Positions 16,827-25,267 are shown, counted from the stretch's first letter. The stretch: 64,000 bases of DNA from PNNG01 sp964577055 (GCA_964577055.1 CAZNWC010000012.1:19360-83359); one strand, 5' to 3'. Numbers and translations: made by a program. The notes: generated by a model not told the origin, from the letters alone.

Positions 16827-18026
16827 TCAAGGGAGGTATGATAAACCCTTCCTTGTTTTCCATAGGAAGTACTTTTCGAAAAGCACCTTGAATACGTCGT
16901 AGAATACATTGGGGATCATGATGGCGAAGTTTCGGGGTTTGAAGAGGTGGTCGCTGATGAGCAGTACCTCTTTTTTACCAGCATCCATGATACATATGCC
17001 GGGAATGGCTCCCCAGGCTTTTTTTACTAGCTTTTCTTTGCCAGCTTCCACTCTGATAATGTTTTCGGCTACTATTTTGCCGGTTTCGTCGCTTGGGTAG
17101 CCGGTTTTGGGTGAGTTGAAGGGCACCTTGCCCATTTCGAAGGGTGGTTTAACATCCACCGCAATGCCTGCTGCCCACACATTGGCGTAATTGGGATGGC
17201 GGTAATCTTCACCTACAGGAATGTAACCAGCAGGAGTTGCTGGAAGTAGGGGTGAGTTTTTGATATAGTCTTGCCCGACGAAAGGAGGCATTACCATGGT
17301 GAACTTGCTTTCGAGCACTTCGCCCGAATCGAGCACGACGCTGTTGGCGGTTACTTCTTTGATGGAGGCTTCGGTGCGGTAATGGATGTTGAACATCTTC
17401 ATAAAGCTGGTCAACATGGTTTTGCCTCCGGGCATGCCATCTATGCCAAAGTGGCCGAGGTAGGTTTCGGGGGTTACCCAATACAGGTCTACTTTTTCAC
17501 GAACGCCTTTTTCACGCAACCATTTTTCGAGGTTGAATAAGAACTCATAGGCAGCTCCCATACAGCCGGCACGCTGGCTGGCGGCTACCACGGCCGGACC
17601 TGGATTGTTGATGAACGCTTCCAGCTTTTCGCGGGTTTTCATGGCGCCGGGGGGAGTACCTATATAATAGGAGTGCTCGCGCACACCGGGCGCTACGTCG
17701 AAGTCAACCTTGGGACCGGTGGCAATAACCAGGTGATCGTAACTGATATCCCCTTGAGTGGTACTTACGATTTGTTGTTCAGGGTCGACCTGCAGGGCTT
17801 CGGCTTGTATAAAGCGGATGTTCTTTTTAGCAAAAATCACGTCTTTGCGTACCTGTATATCCTCTACATTGCGTCGACGGAAGGGTACCCAAATGAGGGA
17901 GGGGATGAAGAGAAAGTAAGGCGAACGGTCAATCACGGTGATGTCGATGTCTTTGCCGCCTTTTCTTCTGAGTTCGAGGGCTGCAGTAAAACCTGCGAAA
18001 TTGCCTCCTATAACGACTGCTTTCAT
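16827..18026 (-). CDS. Sulfide:quinone oxidoreductase-like flavoprotein
   Basis: A 399-residue FAD-dependent disulfide-reductase-fold enzyme. The dinucleotide-binding site is VVIGGNFAGFTAALELRR at the N-terminus, followed by HLVIATGPKVDFD and ANVWAAGIA near residue 285. Two cysteines sit where SQR keeps its redox pair: Cys155 in QRAGCMGAAYEF and Cys345 in PGICIMDAG. A third SQR cysteine near residue 128 is not evident. A C-terminal amphipathic tail (PNVFYDVFKVLFEKYFLWK) could attach it to the membrane. Probable role is sulfide oxidation to the quinone pool for detoxification. A type II NADH dehydrogenase-like activity is the alternative. Confidence 0.82.
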   Translation of the reverse strand: MKAVVIGGNFAGFTAALELRRKGGKDIDITVIDRSPYFLFIPSLIWVPFRRRNVEDIQVRKDVIFAKKNIRFIQAEALQVDPEQQIVSTTQGDISYDHLVIATGPKVDFDVAPGVREHSYYIGTPPGAMKTREKLEAFINNPGPAVVAASQRAGCMGAAYEFLFNLEKWLREKGVREKVDLYWVTPETYLGHFGIDGMPGGKTMLTSFMKMFNIHYRTEASIKEVTANSVVLDSGEVLESKFTMVMPPFVGQDYIKNSPLLPATPAGYIPVGEDYRHPNYANVWAAGIAVDVKPPFEMGKVPFNSPKTGYPSDETGKIVAENIIRVEAGKEKLVKKAWGAIPGICIMDAGKKEVLLISDHLFKPRNFAIMIPNVFYDVFKVLFEKYFLWKTRKGLSYLP

Positions 18027-18137
18027 GATGGTGTGTGGTTTTTGGTTTGTTCTTCAAAATTAAATAAAAAGATATTAATGTCCAAATATTAAATAATTTA
18101 ATTTCAGCCTGTTGATAAATTTTGTCTGCTTCAAATT

Positions 18138-18169
18138 GCTAAATAAATTAGTAAACCAATTAAATTAGC
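18138..18169. promoter_or_regulatory. 32-bp imperfect dyad abutting the LexA-like gene start
   Basis: GCTAA...TTAGC arms enclose AATTAGTAAACCAATT. Twelve of sixteen positions match between arms. It ends three bases before the ATG at 18173, a position suited to autorepression. Confidence 0.5.
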
Positions 18170-18172
18170 ATC

Positions 18173-18970
18173 ATGAATCAAGGGCATTGTTTAGGCAGTA
18201 ATTTGAAGCAGTACCGCAAACAGGAAGGGTTAACCCAAGAGGCCATGGCTCAGCGTTTGGGGGTAACACGTGCGCGCTTAGCGGCCTACGAAGAAGGTCG
18301 GGCTGAGCCTTCCATTGCCTTGCTGTTGCAGTTGGCCGATTTGATGGGCACCACGCTGGATGGATTGCTGCAGGCCGACTGGGCTTCGGGCCAGCGCAAG
18401 CCCCTCGCCGATGTACAGGGCGCTCGTTTGCGGGTGCTTTCGGTAGCTGTAGATGCAGCCAATGAGGAAGAGCGCATCAGCATTGTGCCCGTACAAGCGG
18501 CGGCGGGTTACCTCGAAGGTCACCGCGATGCCGATTTTTTAGTTCACCTGCCCAGCTTTAACCTGCCGGTGCCTGAGTTGAGTGCCAAGAAGTCGTACCG
18601 CCTCTTTCAAATCAGGGGCGACAGCATGTTGCCTGTGCCCGACAAATCGTATGTCATTGCCGAATACGTGCAAGATTGGCGGCAGCTGCGCGATTACCAG
18701 GCTTGTGTGGTGGTATCGCGCTCAGAAGGGGTGGTATACAAACGTTTGCGCAATTTTTTGGAGCAAGGTTATGTGGAGTTGCGTTCCGACAATCCAGCTT
18801 ACGCGCCTTATCGCCTGCCCGCCGAGCAGGTATTGGAGGTATGGCGCGCCTTGGGTTATGTGTCGTTTCAGCTGCCCGAACCTGGGCAGTGGCAAGCGCC
18901 CGATGTGTGGCAGGCGGCTTTGAGCGATTTACGCGCCTTGATGCAAGAAGTACGTACCAAAAACGACTGA
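18173..18970 (+). CDS. LexA/CI-like repressor: XRE HTH plus S24 peptidase
   Basis: A 265-residue predicted self-cleaving repressor. An XRE helix-turn-helix lies at residues 7-65 (LTQEAMAQRLGVTRARLAAYEEGRAEPS), unlike the winged HTH of classical LexA. The S24 domain shows a candidate Ala111-Gly112 cleavage bond (VQAAAGYLEG), nucleophile Ser151 (IRGDSMLP) and general-base Lys190 (GVVYKRLRN). It leads the polymerase cassette, with the next start 22 bases downstream. By analogy to LexA it would repress the cassette until activated RecA triggers cleavage. The dyad at its start codon would be its operator. Codon use is rich in G/C third positions. Confidence 0.88.
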   Translation: MNQGHCLGSNLKQYRKQEGLTQEAMAQRLGVTRARLAAYEEGRAEPSIALLLQLADLMGTTLDGLLQADWASGQRKPLADVQGARLRVLSVAVDAANEEERISIVPVQAAAGYLEGHRDADFLVHLPSFNLPVPELSAKKSYRLFQIRGDSMLPVPDKSYVIAEYVQDWRQLRDYQACVVVSRSEGVVYKRLRNFLEQGYVELRSDNPAYAPYRLPAEQVLEVWRALGYVSFQLPEPGQWQAPDVWQAALSDLRALMQEVRTKND

Positions 18971-18992
18971 ATGGACAGGAGGGGAAGGACAG

Positions 18993-21965
18993 ATGTTGTT
19001 GCAGGTACACAGTTGGTTTAGCCTCAAGTATGGGGTATTGTCGGTGCGCGCGCTTTTGGAGCAGGCCAAGCAGGGGGGCTACGATTGTTTGGCGCTTACC
19101 GACATCAACAATACTTCGGCCGTACTTGATTTTGTGCGGTTGGCACCTGTTTTTGGGGTACGCCCGGTGGTGGGCATCGATTTCCGCAATGGCGATGCAC
19201 CCATGTATGTGGGCATTGCGCGCAACAATGCCGGTTACCAGGAGTTGTGTGATTTTTTGAGCGAACACCTGCACCACGAAAAGCCCTTTCCGCGCCGGGC
19301 GCCGGCATTTCAGCAGGCCTATGTGCTGTATCCGCTGGCAGCTTGGGATGGCCACCGGCTGCTGCCCCACGAGCGGCTGGGGGTTTCGGTGCGCGACCTG
19401 AACCTGCTGCGGGTGCATCCTGAACGTTACCCGGCGGCGCATTTGGTGATGATGCAGGCCTTTACCTTCAGGGCCAAGCAAGATTGGAACGTACACCGCC
19501 TGCTGCGGGCCATCGACCACAACAGCCTGCTGAGCAAATTAACCCCTGCCGAAATGGGCGACCCTGCATACCAATGGATGCCCCTGGAGCAGTGGCTGCA
19601 GGCCTACGAACATTTCCCGGAGTTGATTTACCACACCCGGGTGCTACTCGACAATTGCCGCATTGCCTTTGAGTACGGCGAACAATACCCCCACAAAAAC
19701 CTCAAAACCTACACAGGCAATGAGGAGCTTGATTTTAAGCTCATGCGCAAACTGTGCTACGACAACCTGCATTACCGCTATCCCCAGCCCGATGTGCTGG
19801 TGTACGAGCGCCTGGCCAAAGAGCTCGAAATCATCCGCCAGAAGCGTTATGTGTCGTACTTTTTGATCAACTGGAAAATCCTCAAATACGCCCGTTCCAA
19901 AGGCTATTTTTACGTAGGCAGGGGCAGTGGCGCCAACAGCCTGGTGGCTTACTTGCTGCGCATTACCGATGTAGATCCCATTGAGCTCGACCTCTATTTC
20001 GAGCGTTTCATCAATTTGTACCGCCGCAATCCGCCCGATTTCGACATCGACTTTTCGTGGTCAGACCGCGACGACATTACCCACTTCATCTTCCGGCGTT
20101 TTCCGCACGTGGCGCTTTTGGGCACCTACATCACCTTTCAATACAAGGGAGCGGTACGCGAGTTGGGCAAGGTATTCGGATTACCCAAGGAGGAGATTGA
20201 CAAATTGTCGGACGGCAAATTTGAGGTAAACCAGCTCGACCAAACGGCCCGTTTGCTTCTGCAATATGCCTCTTTGATGCAAGACATGCCCAACCACCTG
20301 AGCATCCATGCAGGGGGTATTTTGATTTCCGACCGGCCCATCACCGCTTTTTCGGCCACTTTTCTGCCCCCGAAAGGCTTTCCTACCACCATGTTCGACA
20401 TGGTAGTGGCCGAAGATGCTGGTTTGTACAAATTCGACATTTTGAGTCAGCGTGGTTTGGGCAAAATCCGCGATACGGTCGACATCATTGCCTACAACCG
20501 CGGCGCCCCACCCGAGGTAGACATACACGACATACAGCGTTTCAAACACGACGAGCGCATCAAGGTATTGCTGCGCGAGGCGCGGGCCATTGGCTGTTTT
20601 TACGTGGAGTCGCCTGCCATGCGGATGCTCATGCGCAAGCTGCAGGTCGACGATTATTTGGGTTTGGTGGCCGCCAGTTCGGTCATCAGGCCGGGGGTGT
20701 CGAACTCGGGCATGATGCGCGAGTACATCTTGCGCTACCGTTATCCCGAGCGGCGCAAAGATGCACACCCCATCATGCTCAAAATCATGCCCGAAACCTA
20801 TGGGGTGATGGTGTATCAGGAAGATGTGATCAAGGTGGCGCACTACTTTGCCGGACTCAGTTTGGCCGAAGCCGATGTGCTGCGGCGCGGTATGAGCGGC
20901 AAATTCAGGGGGCGTGAGGAATTTGAGCAGGTGCGGCAGAAGTATTTCGAGAGTTGTGCGCGCAAAGGCCACCCCGAAGAGCTGGCACGCGAGATATGGC
21001 GGCAAATTGAAAGTTTTGCAGGGTATGCTTTTGCCAAAGGACACTCGGCTTCCTACGCGGTGGAGAGCTACCAAAGCCTGTTTTTAAAGGCCTATTACCC
21101 CATTGAGTACATGGTGGCTACCCTCAACAATGCCGGTGGTTTTTACAGTGCCGAACATTACCTGCACGAAGCCCGCATGCAAGGTGCCAGCATTGAAGCG
21201 CCCTGTGTAAACCGCAGCGGGGTGGAAGTACGCGTGCATAAACAAACCATTTGGTTGGGCTTGGGCATGGTAAAGGGACTCGAAACCCGGCTCATGGGTG
21301 CCTTGCTCGAAGAACGTGTGCGCGGCGGGCCTTTCGCCTCGCTCACCGACTGCTGTGCCCGCCTGCCCATTCCCCCCGAACAATTGCGCCTGCTGGTACA
21401 GGTGGGGGCCTTTAGGTTTACCGGCAAAACCAAAAAAGCCCTGCTGTGGGAGGCCTATGCCGGCAACCAACCCCTGCGCGAACCGCGTGCCCCCGAGTTG
21501 TTTGTGCGGCAGGAAAGTCCGTTTCAACTGCCGCCCCTCGACCAGGAAGCCCTCGAAGATGCGTTCGACGAAATAGAGCTGCTTGGTTTTCCGCTCTGTA
21601 GTCCCTTTCAACTGCTGGCCAAACCCCTGCCGGCCGTGGTAAAGGCCTCCGAGCTGCCGCAATACAAAGGCCGGCAGGTGGTGGTGGCGGGTTATGCGGT
21701 CACCATCAAAGACACCCGCACCACCAAAGGCGACCGCATGCAGTTTGGCACTTTTGTCGATCTGGTGGGTGATTACCTCGATACCGTGCACTTTCCACCC
21801 GTGGTCAAAGCCTGGCCTTTCCGTGGGCGCGGGGTGTATGTTGTGTGGGGCCGTGTTACCGAAGAGTTCGACTGCTATACGGTAGAGGTGAGCTGCATGG
21901 AAAAATGGCCAGTGATAGAAGACCCGCGTTATGCCGAAGGCCCGGCTGTAAAACAAGCCGGCTAA
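18993..21965 (+). CDS. DnaE-type DNA polymerase III alpha subunit, short error-prone form (DnaE2/ImuC-like)
   Basis: 990 residues with the C-family palm motif PPDFDIDFSW (Asp349, Asp351, Asp353), VGRGSGANSLVAYLLRITDVDP in the fingers, and FAKGHSASYAVESYQS. An OB fold follows near residue 885 (VVVAGYAVTIKDTRTTKGDRM). The N-terminal PHP domain is degenerate: the HxH pair reads QVH (LLQVHSWFS), the next ligand region reads LKYG, and LTDINN replaces TDHG. The protein ends soon after the OB fold, so the tau-binding C-terminus of replicative DnaE is missing. A strong AGGAGGGG ribosome site precedes the ATG. With the flanking repressor and Y-family polymerase this suggests translesion synthesis. Confidence 0.9.
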   Translation: MLLQVHSWFSLKYGVLSVRALLEQAKQGGYDCLALTDINNTSAVLDFVRLAPVFGVRPVVGIDFRNGDAPMYVGIARNNAGYQELCDFLSEHLHHEKPFPRRAPAFQQAYVLYPLAAWDGHRLLPHERLGVSVRDLNLLRVHPERYPAAHLVMMQAFTFRAKQDWNVHRLLRAIDHNSLLSKLTPAEMGDPAYQWMPLEQWLQAYEHFPELIYHTRVLLDNCRIAFEYGEQYPHKNLKTYTGNEELDFKLMRKLCYDNLHYRYPQPDVLVYERLAKELEIIRQKRYVSYFLINWKILKYARSKGYFYVGRGSGANSLVAYLLRITDVDPIELDLYFERFINLYRRNPPDFDIDFSWSDRDDITHFIFRRFPHVALLGTYITFQYKGAVRELGKVFGLPKEEIDKLSDGKFEVNQLDQTARLLLQYASLMQDMPNHLSIHAGGILISDRPITAFSATFLPPKGFPTTMFDMVVAEDAGLYKFDILSQRGLGKIRDTVDIIAYNRGAPPEVDIHDIQRFKHDERIKVLLREARAIGCFYVESPAMRMLMRKLQVDDYLGLVAASSVIRPGVSNSGMMREYILRYRYPERRKDAHPIMLKIMPETYGVMVYQEDVIKVAHYFAGLSLAEADVLRRGMSGKFRGREEFEQVRQKYFESCARKGHPEELAREIWRQIESFAGYAFAKGHSASYAVESYQSLFLKAYYPIEYMVATLNNAGGFYSAEHYLHEARMQGASIEAPCVNRSGVEVRVHKQTIWLGLGMVKGLETRLMGALLEERVRGGPFASLTDCCARLPIPPEQLRLLVQVGAFRFTGKTKKALLWEAYAGNQPLREPRAPELFVRQESPFQLPPLDQEALEDAFDEIELLGFPLCSPFQLLAKPLPAVVKASELPQYKGRQVVVAGYAVTIKDTRTTKGDRMQFGTFVDLVGDYLDTVHFPPVVKAWPFRGRGVYVVWGRVTEEFDCYTVEVSCMEKWPVIEDPRYAEGPAVKQAG

Positions 21966-22035
21966 AAACAACAAAGCGTGTGACAAAAGGTGACGCGCGT
22001 AAGAAAGATATTGCTACACAAGAAAAAAGGAACCC

Positions 22036-23274
22036 ATGATAGAGGAGTTACAGCAGCAGGGCGGGAGCAGGACCATTGTACACATGGACCTCGATACCTT
22101 TTTTGTGTCGGTAGAGCGCTTGCTCGATAGCCGCTTGCAAGCACGCCCCATTTTGATTGGCGGCACCAGCGACCGGGGAGTAGTGGCTTCGTGCAGCTAT
22201 GAGGCCCGTTCGTTTGGTATCCACTCGGGCATGTCGATGAAAATGGCCCGCAATCTTTGTCCCGAAGCCGTGGTCATTCGCGGCAACTCGGCCAACTACA
22301 CCAAATACAGCAAGTTGGTAACCGACATCATTGAGAGCGAGGTACCGGTGTTTGAAAAAACATCTATCGACGAGTTTTATGTTGATTTAACGGGCATGGA
22401 CCGCTTTTTTGGCTGCCTCAAACTGGCTTCGGAGTTGCGGCAAAAAGTGATGCGCGAATCGGGTTTGCCCATTTCGTTTGGCATGTCGGCCAACAAAACC
22501 GTATCGAAGGTAGCCACCGGTTTGGCCAAGCCCAACAACCAACTGCAGGTGGAGCGCGGCACCGAAAAGCCTTTTTTGGCACCGCTTTCGGTGAAGAAAA
22601 TCCCCATGGTGGGCGACAAAATGTACCAAACCCTGCGTGGATTGGGCGTGCGTTACGTGCGTACCCTGCAGGAAATGCCGGTAGATTTGTTGCAGCGGGT
22701 ATTCGGACAAAACGGCACCCAACTGTGGAAAAAGGCCAATGGCATTGATAACACTCCCGTGGTTCCTTTTCACGAGCGCAAGTCTATTTCTACCGAGCGC
22801 ACTTTCGACCGCGATACCACCGATGTACACAAGCTCCGCGGCATACTCACGGCCATGGCCGAAAACCTGGCCTTTCAGCTCCGGCGCGGGCACAAGCTTA
22901 CGTCGTGTGTGACGGTGAAAGTGCGTTATTCCGATTTTAATACCTACACCCTGCAGGCGCACATTCCGTACACCTCAGCCGACCACCTGCTCATTCCCAA
23001 GGTGTTGGCTTTGTTCGACAAACTCTACAACAAACGTTTGCTGGTGCGCCTCATTGGGGTGCGTTACAGCGATTTGGTGCAGGGGGGCTACCAAATCAAC
23101 TTGTTCGACGATACGCAGGAAATGATCAGTTTGTACCAGGCCATGGACAAAATCAGGGGTCGTTTTGGCGACCGCGCGGTATTGCGTGCTTCGGGCATCA
23201 TGGCAACCACCATTGGCCGCAGCAATCCGTTCAACGGCGAGCCGCCGCCTTTGTTGGCGAATAGGCGGGTGTGA
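22036..23274 (+). CDS. dinB: Y-family DNA polymerase (DinB/Pol IV-like)
   Basis: 412 residues. The catalytic acidic residues are intact: Asp18 and Asp20 in VHMDLDTFFVS, and Asp112-Glu113 in KTSIDEFYVD. The nucleotide-binding SCSYEARSFGIHSGM and the helix-hairpin segment VGDKMYQTLRGLGV follow, then a little-finger domain with STERTFDRD. A beta-clamp motif QINLFDD lies near residue 350. ImuB-type partners of DnaE2 usually lose catalytic residues; this one keeps them. It lies 70 bp after the DnaE-like gene on the same strand. Confidence 0.93.
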   Translation: MIEELQQQGGSRTIVHMDLDTFFVSVERLLDSRLQARPILIGGTSDRGVVASCSYEARSFGIHSGMSMKMARNLCPEAVVIRGNSANYTKYSKLVTDIIESEVPVFEKTSIDEFYVDLTGMDRFFGCLKLASELRQKVMRESGLPISFGMSANKTVSKVATGLAKPNNQLQVERGTEKPFLAPLSVKKIPMVGDKMYQTLRGLGVRYVRTLQEMPVDLLQRVFGQNGTQLWKKANGIDNTPVVPFHERKSISTERTFDRDTTDVHKLRGILTAMAENLAFQLRRGHKLTSCVTVKVRYSDFNTYTLQAHIPYTSADHLLIPKVLALFDKLYNKRLLVRLIGVRYSDLVQGGYQINLFDDTQEMISLYQAMDKIRGRFGDRAVLRASGIMATTIGRSNPFNGEPPPLLANRRV

Positions 23275-23296
23275 GGCCGCAAGCAAAAAGGTGCTT

Positions 23297-23883
23297 TTAG
23301 CTTTGGCTGGGTAATGCCCTGCTGCTATCTGCAGGCAATAGGCGTTGAATGGCAGCACGGTGCTTGCGCTGCAATACCACCGGGTAAAAATTGCCAATGA
23401 AGTTGATCAGGTGAATGAAGGCAAAAGCAAGCAGGTGCCCTTGAGCCCAAACCACAAAAGAAAGTGCAAAAATAAGTACCAGCGCTGCGGCATGACCAAA
23501 TTCCGACTGACGTGTTTGGTAATTGAACTGATGTATGCCCGCTTTGGTGCCGTTAAAAAACCTTTTGCGGTTTTTTAACGGCACCAAAAGCCTAACAGCA
23601 AGGCCTTTCGGAAATAGTGAACGGCTAAAACTTGATAGACCGTGTTGAGTATTTGAGGATGGCGCACCCGGTAACAGGCATGGGGCAGCAGTTGCCCCGT
23701 TGGAAAAACAAAACCCGGAAAAGCAAAAATGCCGGTAACAAACAAATTCAGCATAAAAGCAAATGCCAGCGAAGCTCCCCAGGAGAGTTTTTCAGGTCTT
23801 ATGCTGCTGCTCAACTGCAAAAGTTCAATCGTTCGCGAGATAAGAAATGCCGCAAAGAGAAGAAAAAATATTTTTTTGATCAT
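23297..23883 (-). pseudogene. Frameshifted membrane protein gene (about 190 residues)
   Basis: Two frames together encode one membrane protein. From ATG at 23883 the first frame gives about 102 residues (signal anchor, membrane spans, CYRVRHPQILNTVYQVLAVHYFRKALLLGFW) and stops at 23581. The other part begins in a shifted frame near 23575 with KRFFNGTKAGIHQFNYQTRQSEFGH, and continues through GNFYPVVLQRKHR to a stop at 23297. The continuous pattern is that of a conserved Bacteroidota membrane protein of unknown function. The break lies inside a perfect palindrome (23543-23588). Either a real inactivating mutation or a sequence error could explain it. Confidence 0.75.
23543..23588. repeat. Perfect palindrome, 20-bp arms, 6-base loop
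   Basis: Arms 23543-23562 and 23569-23588 are exact reverse complements (TTTGGTGCC.../...GGCACCAAA) around TTTTGC. The right arm would encode the RFFNGTK part of the broken membrane protein; the left arm coincides with the frameshift. Confidence 0.9.
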
Positions 23884-23973
23884 GACATTTCAATCAGTTC
23901 AAAGCCCATGAGCCATGCCAACAAAATCATGGAGAATTAAAGAAAATAGGTTGCTATCTGCTTGGCCACAAGC

Positions 23974-24342
23974 TCAATGACCCGCATGCAGCCCCATTTT
24001 GTTGCCTTCGCCATCGATAAAGAGCGCGTAATACCCCATGTCTTCACTGATGAGGGTTTTGGCCAAAAGGATGTGGCCGCCCTGCTGCGCTACCACCTCG
24101 AGCGCCGATTCAATGCCTTTGGTCGCGTGCAAATAAAGCAGCACACCTTTATTGCTAGGTTGGTAATCGGCACCTTGGGCCAATACCACGCTCACGGCTT
24201 CATTTTCATATGGAAAAAGGCCCATTTCAACACCATCCATTTCGGCTCGTTCGATTTCGATACCCAAAAGGGCTTCATAAAAAGAGGTAGCGCGTTCCAG
24301 GTTGGTTACGGGGATTTCAATGATGGACACAAAGCTGCTCAT
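23974..24342 (-). CDS. VOC-family (glyoxalase-like) protein
   Basis: A 122-residue single vicinal-oxygen-chelate module pair. The start SFVSIIEIPVTNLERATSFYEALLGIEI and the end MGYYALFIDGEGNKMGLHA are typical of the glyoxalase/bleomycin-resistance superfamily. The first metal His found in glyoxalase I is replaced by Glu (IIEIPV), and the terminal one is GLHA. Substrate is unknown. The gene is not obviously in an operon: an unassigned stretch lies upstream and the broken membrane gene downstream. Confidence 0.85.
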   Translation of the reverse strand: MSSFVSIIEIPVTNLERATSFYEALLGIEIERAEMDGVEMGLFPYENEAVSVVLAQGADYQPSNKGVLLYLHATKGIESALEVVAQQGGHILLAKTLISEDMGYYALFIDGEGNKMGLHAGH

Positions 24343-24730
24343 AACGCATGCAGTGGTTTAGAAGGTTGAATATGTTGGAAACTGAAATGTAAGGGATTCG
24401 ATGGCAAATGCAAAATTTATGGTCGTAACTCAGTTGTGGTTTTCAAGTAGAACCGGCACCAATTAATTAAGCTGTGTGAAGTTCAACCACGACGAATTAC
24501 GCATTTTCATTACCCCAACCGTTCGTTACAACTTCACCGGCCCGTACATCAGCCAAGCCATTGCCCTTTTGCCGGGCAACCAATCGTACACTGCTTTGTG
24601 TACCCTCATTCGCAACAACCAAATCAATCCGTTTCAATTCACAGTAGCGCTGCCTGCACACGATACCCTGTTTCACAGTTTCGATTATTGAAGCGCCTCG
24701 GTTTGAACTATACAATTACGTACGGCAACA
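24343..24730. other. Weakly coding interval
   Basis: 388 bp between the VOC gene and the DUF6132 gene. The left part (to about 24475) is A/T-rich with no recognisable element. The right part holds one short plus-strand frame, listed separately. No RNA gene or clear promoter was seen. Confidence 0.5.
24476..24691 (+). CDS. Possible small ORF or gene remnant
   Basis: 71 codons from GTG at 24476, immediately after an in-frame stop. Codon choice (AAC, TTC, ACC, GGC, CAA) resembles neighbouring genes, which is why I list it. There is no ribosome site, signal, domain or neighbour support, and the sequence (FITPTVRYNFTGPYISQAIA) is not recognisable. It could be the surviving 3' end of a decayed gene. 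Confidence 0.25.
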   Translation: MKFNHDELRIFITPTVRYNFTGPYISQAIALLPGNQSYTALCTLIRNNQINPFQFTVALPAHDTLFHSFDY

Positions 24731-24752
24731 AAAAAGCCTCATTCCTGAGGCT
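24731..24752 (-). terminator. Terminator overlapping the DUF6132 stop
   Basis: On the minus strand AGCCTC-AGGAAT-GAGGCT followed by a T-run. The hairpin overlaps the final codons and stop of the DUF6132 gene. Confidence 0.85.
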
Positions 24753-24963
24753 CTTTGTTGTGCGTAGATGATGCCTTTTCCGACGGCTTCCACATGCCGG
24801 CAACCAAGTAGCCCATAAAACCAAAATACAGGCTGCTGTTGAGGGCCGAACCGGTGATGGTACAGCCATTTACACAGCCGTAAAAATACCAGTAGGCATA
24901 ACCAGCCAAAGCGCCAAGCAATATGCCGGCCATTGGTTTTTTGTATTTGAGCAATAGTTCCAT
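24739..24963 (-). CDS. DUF6132-family small membrane protein
   Basis: 74 residues with two membrane spans. The family pattern GILLGALAGYAYWYFYGCVNGCTITGSALNSSLYFGF has a conserved Gly-Cys and Cys-x-Ile-Thr in the loop between spans, and is recognisable. This family commonly accompanies rhodanese or thioredoxin-like proteins in Bacteroidota. Here its start lies three bases after the rhodanese stop. Sulfur- or thiol-related function is a context-based guess. The ATG is unambiguous and the C-terminal tail is polar. Confidence 0.8.
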   Translation of the reverse strand: MELLLKYKKPMAGILLGALAGYAYWYFYGCVNGCTITGSALNSSLYFGFMGYLVAGMWKPSEKASSTHNKEPQE

Positions 24964-24966
24964 GAA

Positions 24967-25248
24967 TTACATGGTCAAGATACGCATATCGGCCAAACCT
25001 CCGGCATTGTATACCTCGGTGAAGCCGGCTTGCATCATGTAATGGGCGGCCATGCTGCTGCGGGCGCCACTGCGGCAATACAAAATAAAGGGAGGGGTGA
25101 GGGCCTTGAGCTCGTCAACTCGGTAGGCTATTTCGTCAACCGGAATGTTCACGGCACCATCGATGTGGCCGCTTTGGTATTCCATGGGGCTGCGCACGTC
25201 GAGGATGGTAGCCTTGGGGTCTTGCAAAAGTTCTTTGATGTTTTTCAT
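24967..25248 (-). CDS. Rhodanese-like domain protein
   Basis: 93 residues, one rhodanese domain. The substrate-handling strand ILDVRSPMEYQSGHIDGAVNIP is followed by active-site loop YCRSGARSSMAA, with Cys near residue 59 positioned for persulfide formation. Single-domain forms of this size act as sulfurtransferases (GlpE/PspE type). First gene of a two-gene operon with the DUF6132 protein. A -7 box candidate lies 20 bases upstream. The window's SQR-like enzyme would make persulfide, so the two could cooperate, but they are 7 kb apart. Confidence 0.9.
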   Translation of the reverse strand: MKNIKELLQDPKATILDVRSPMEYQSGHIDGAVNIPVDEIAYRVDELKALTPPFILYCRSGARSSMAAHYMMQAGFTEVYNAGGLADMRILTM

Positions 25249-25267
25249 GATGGGTAATTTCTTTACA

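Noticed and set aside
18654..21986. Long minus-strand frames of about 290-300 codons opposite the DnaE-like gene
   Set aside because: They are shadow frames produced by G/C-rich third positions of the real gene; they match no family and would fully overlap it.
23555..23595. Programmed -1 frameshift at the palindrome in the membrane-protein gene
   Set aside because: The A-rich run that could slip lies after the stop codon of the first frame, and the hairpin overlaps rather than follows the slip region, so the usual slippery-site geometry is missing.
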